Part shown: positions 61,720-64,000 of the stretch, piece by piece
How positions within the stretch are numbered: position 1 is the first letter of the stretch
Layout: every line of letters starts with the position of its first letter
From: an archaeon
GTDB taxonomy: Archaea; Thermoproteota; Nitrososphaeria; Nitrososphaerales; Gagatemarchaeaceae
NCBI GenBank assembly: GCA_016432545.1
Contig: CP066694.1
Coordinates: forward strand, 124,001 to 188,000
Reading direction: 5' to 3'
Length of the DNA stretch: 64,000 bases
Translations under genes and position numbers: made by a program
The notes under the pieces: model-generated
The model's input: the letters and a program-made list of their open reading frames with translations, nothing else
Databases searched by the model: none
Told to the model about the DNA's origin: nothing

Positions 61720-62535
61720 TCAGGCGGAGGTCCGGTTGACCAGAGCGAGGAGTTCGGAGTGGAGTGTCCCGTTGCCCGATGCGACCAACCCGAACCTGGC
61801 CTTCAGGTCGAGCGGCGGGTCTAGCTCGGCTCCGTCTTCATCGGTCACCCTGCCACCGGCCTCTCTCACGATCAGGTACGCGGCGGCGACGTCTGTGACC
61901 CGCATCGTCCTCCTAAGGTCGACGAAAGCGTCCAGGGTCCCGTCTGCCACCATCGAGGCCTCCAGGGCGTTCGCGCCGAAGTGCACCTGCCTCCTGACAT
62001 GCGGGATCAGCGCGGTTGACCTCGAGAGGAGTGCGCCTTTCGACCTGGAGAGGTCTAAGCCCACTATCGCGTCTTCTAGTTTCTCCTCTTTGGATGGCCG
62101 GACCCGCCTTCCGTCTCTCATCGCCCCTCCGCCCCGTTTCGCGTAGTACGTCCGGCCGCTCTGAAGGTCGGTGACGATTCCGAACTCGACGTCGGAGAGT
62201 CTTGGGCCTCTCGCTACGGCGATCGAAGCACAGTAGAAAGGGATCCCCTGCGAGTAGTTGCTTGAGCCGTCGAGCGGGTCTACGACCGCGACCCAAGTGG
62301 ACTCCCGAGGCCCGACCTCCCCTGCCTCCTCGCTCAGCACTCTGACGCCCGGGAGCCTGAGGGTCTTGATGATGGCGTCCTCCGCGGCCCGGTCCGCGAC
62401 GAGGGTCGTGTCGCCGGAGGCCCCTTTTCCGAGTCGCCTTGACCTCTGCGACTGGTGTATCTTAGAGACAGCGGCCCTGGCCCGCCCGACGGCGAGCGAG
62501 AGCGTCGTGTCCCAGTCGACCCGGTCTGACTTCAA
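61720..62535 (-). CDS. Inositol monophosphatase family protein
   Basis: 271-aa Mg-dependent phosphatase. Motifs: GDTTLVADRAAEDAII, RVLSEEAGEVGP, the signature VAVVDPLDGSSNYSQGIPFY, and the late DVAAAYLIVREAGGRVTDED. Archaeal members hydrolyse inositol-1-phosphate and/or fructose-1,6-bisphosphate. In this context it may supply inositol for lipids or act on sugar phosphates. Starts 4 nt inside the upstream kinase gene, so coupled. Confidence 0.87.
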   Translation of the reverse strand: MKSDRVDWDTTLSLAVGRARAAVSKIHQSQRSRRLGKGASGDTTLVADRAAEDAIIKTLRLPGVRVLSEEAGEVGPRESTWVAVVDPLDGSSNYSQGIPFYCASIAVARGPRLSDVEFGIVTDLQSGRTYYAKRGGGAMRDGRRVRPSKEEKLEDAIVGLDLSRSKGALLSRSTALIPHVRRQVHFGANALEASMVADGTLDAFVDLRRTMRVTDVAAAYLIVREAGGRVTDEDGAELDPPLDLKARFGLVASGNGTLHSELLALVNRTSA

Positions 62536-63122
62536 CTCAGGCCCAGTCCCTTTCTCTTCAGCAGGCTCACAAGGGCAGTCAGGGTGATCGGGTGGTCCCT
62601 GTCCGTCAGGAGGCGCTCGACGTTCGTCTGGGCCAGGTCTTCGTGGAGCCCGGTGAGCACATCATAGTAGCTTCTGCGGAAGTAGCTGTTCTGGTTGCGC
62701 TCGCGGGCGTCCTTCTCTGCCTGCCTTCGGCCGATCGTCTCCGGACGGGCCTCGAGGAGGACGTAGAGGTCTGGGACCATCGCCGGCTCGGAGAGAACGC
62801 TCTTGCACATCGCAAGCATTCCCGGGTAGGCCCTGCTCTTGCCAAGGTCGTAGCGGATGCGGGCGTAGGCCAGGTCGGAGAGGAGGTAGCCCTCTGAGAC
62901 GATCATCGACCCCGTCCTCAGGCGAGAGATCGCCGAGCAGTAGGACATCGTCGAACCGAATAGCGTCAGGTCGGAGTACGTGTCGGCCCCTTCGCCGACT
63001 GGGACGCTCGCGGGGACCGCGTGCGCAGACTCCGGGAGCCTTACCCAGCCCTTGGTCTCCAGGCCCCTCGCCAGGGTAGTCTTGCCGCTCCCCGAGAATC
63101 CCTCCAGGACTACGAAAGTCAT
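62532..63122 (-). CDS. Thymidylate-kinase-like P-loop protein
   Basis: 196-aa P-loop kinase. MTFVVLEGFSGSGKTTLARG carries Walker A at the N-terminus; SEGYLLSDLAYARIRYDLGK holds the DRx-equivalent region; ARPETIGRRQAEKDARERNQ looks like the lid. It resembles dTMP kinase and deoxynucleoside kinases but lacks a clear DR(Y/F) motif. Second such kinase in this cluster besides the membrane-anchored one at 58363. Substrate unknown. Coupled by overlap with the IMPase gene. Confidence 0.7.
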   Translation of the reverse strand: MTFVVLEGFSGSGKTTLARGLETKGWVRLPESAHAVPASVPVGEGADTYSDLTLFGSTMSYCSAISRLRTGSMIVSEGYLLSDLAYARIRYDLGKSRAYPGMLAMCKSVLSEPAMVPDLYVLLEARPETIGRRQAEKDARERNQNSYFRRSYYDVLTGLHEDLAQTNVERLLTDRDHPITLTALVSLLKRKGLGLS

Positions 63123-63173
63123 CTTGTGGCGGCGCTGCCAGCACTCCGGATTTAACCTAACCCGGTGGCAGAC

Positions 63174-63794
63174 CTAGGGGAGGCCGAAGAAGACGTCCGG
63201 CGCGAACACGAGCAGATAGACCAGGAACGCGGCGTATCCGACCCCCAAGTACGCCACTGTCGGCACCCCATAGCTCACTTCGACGCTCGCGCCTGGGTCC
63301 TTTGCTGCTTCCACCTCGTCCCTCGCCACGTTGACGTCGCCGCTGACCTCCTTCCTGATTCCGCCGGACAGTATCGCCTTTGGAATCCACTTTTGTTCCC
63401 GGAGGAACCTGTCCATCGGGACGGTGAGCCCCTTCTTCGTGTCCCCGGTCGCGAACACGTACCCGATGTGCCCCAACGCGACCACGGCCGCGGCGAGGAC
63501 CGCGGGTATCGGCGAGAGGGGGTAGGGGTCGGCGGCGATGATGGCCATCGCTATGGCGTCTGCCTGGCCTATGAACCCGAAGAGGGCGAAGGCGAGCGCA
63601 ATCCCGCCGAGCAGTCCGACCTTCAGGAGCTCGAGCTCGAGGCCAGGAAGGAACCTCTGAGTCACGAAGGCGTAGAAGACGAGCGCGATGCCCGCGACCG
63701 AAGGAAGCCACACCAGGTCGTTGACCGACCTCTGCCTCACGTCCTGGACGGCCGCTGTCGCGAACGAGACGAGGATGAGGGCCTGGGAGTACAA
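63174..63794 (-). CDS. Type IV prepilin / archaellin peptidase (A24 family)
   Basis: 206-aa polytopic aspartyl protease. First catalytic Asp in TAAVQDVRQRSVNDLVW near residue 17, second in IGQADAIAMAI (GxAD in place of GxGD) near residue 78, with six helices overall and a charged cytoplasmic segment after about residue 117. Cleaves class III signal peptides of pilins or archaellins at the membrane. No pilin genes are visible in the window. An adjacent TATA-like GATTTAAGG (about 63818-63826) lies 25 nt upstream. Confidence 0.8.
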   Translation of the reverse strand: MYSQALILVSFATAAVQDVRQRSVNDLVWLPSVAGIALVFYAFVTQRFLPGLELELLKVGLLGGIALAFALFGFIGQADAIAMAIIAADPYPLSPIPAVLAAAVVALGHIGYVFATGDTKKGLTVPMDRFLREQKWIPKAILSGGIRKEVSGDVNVARDEVEAAKDPGASVEVSYGVPTVAYLGVGYAAFLVYLLVFAPDVFFGLP

Positions 63795-63843
63795 CGGCCC
63801 GACGGCTGGGGAGGGCGATTTAAGGAGCGCAGGAGACGTCCGT

Positions 63844-64000
63844 TCAGGGCTCGACCTTGAGCTTCTGGGAGGAGAAGATCTCAGCGACCCTCTCGAGCGT
63901 GTCGACCTGGTCCGGGGCCTTGTCAGTCCGGATCCTCTTGATCCTGGGGAACCTGAGAGCGTACCCGCTGTCGTGCCTGCTGCTCTTCTGGACGCTGTCG
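63844..64000 (-). CDS. ATP-dependent DNA ligase, C-terminal fragment (cut by window edge)
   Basis: The last 51 residues of a minus-strand protein: SGYALRFPRIKRIRTDKAPD then QVDTLERVAEIFSSQKLKVE and P before the stop. The ALRFPR motif is motif VI of archaeal and eukaryotic DNA ligases, followed by the usual DKxPxxxDTLE(R)V tail. The rest lies beyond position 64000. Confidence 0.75.
   Translation of the reverse strand, partial: DSVQKSSRHDSGYALRFPRIKRIRTDKAPDQVDTLERVAEIFSSQKLKVEP

Overview
The window is archaeal, most likely from a soil-type Nitrososphaeria/Thaumarchaeota relative that is not obviously an ammonia oxidiser (inference). The evidence is an archaeal RNA polymerase operon (rpoH-rpoB-rpoA) with both large subunits unsplit, archaeal EF-1A, L30e, short NusA, S12 and S7, TATA-like boxes about 25 nt upstream of many starts with no Shine-Dalgarno site (leaderless mRNAs), many TTG/GTG starts, and high GC. 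An unsplit RpoA is the strongest lineage hint. No rRNA gene or CRISPR array was seen.

Layout. 0-10 kb: acyl-CoA dehydrogenase, CoxG-like protein, a metallophosphoesterase, two ABC-2 exporters with a divergent PadR-type repressor, pyruvate kinase and a Hef-like helicase. 10-16.9 kb: ankyrin protein, DUF885 hydrolase, EamA exporter, FAD-linked oxidase and an unusual DsbA/winged-helix/ArsM-like fusion. 16.9-23.4 kb: an accessory region of small detoxification-type genes (VOC, methyltransferase, SnoaL, epoxide hydrolase) and tiny ORFs. It is punctuated by repeats that copy the 3' end of the tRNA-Leu(UAG) gene at its right edge, and it contains pseudogenes. 23.4-35.6 kb: membrane proteins, APC permease plus USP-like partner, YyaL-type protein, MFS exporter, an aconitase interrupted by a 523-aa intein, and a class IV aminotransferase. 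35.6-45.1 kb: RNA polymerase and ribosomal operon. 45-49.5 kb: purine genes (add-guaA-guaB) behind an alpha/beta hydrolase. 49.6-54.1 kb: small membrane and zinc-ribbon proteins, EF-1A, and a LAGLIDADG-like HTH protein directly abutting EF-1A. 54.2-63.2 kb: an MTHFR-like protein and a surface-glycan cluster (NodB-like deacetylase, ATP-grasp, HAD, membrane-anchored kinase, GT2, flippase, IMPase, second kinase). The window ends with a prepilin peptidase and the C-terminus of an ATP-dependent DNA ligase.

The two most notable things are the array of tRNA-Leu 3'-end repeats that partitions the accessory region into cassette-like units with no recombinase in view, and the aconitase intein placed exactly before an iron-sulfur cluster cysteine. 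Other oddities are an rpoH whose only plausible start codon is ATA, a three-domain ArsM-like fusion, and a stand-alone homing-endonuclease-like gene beside EF-1A.
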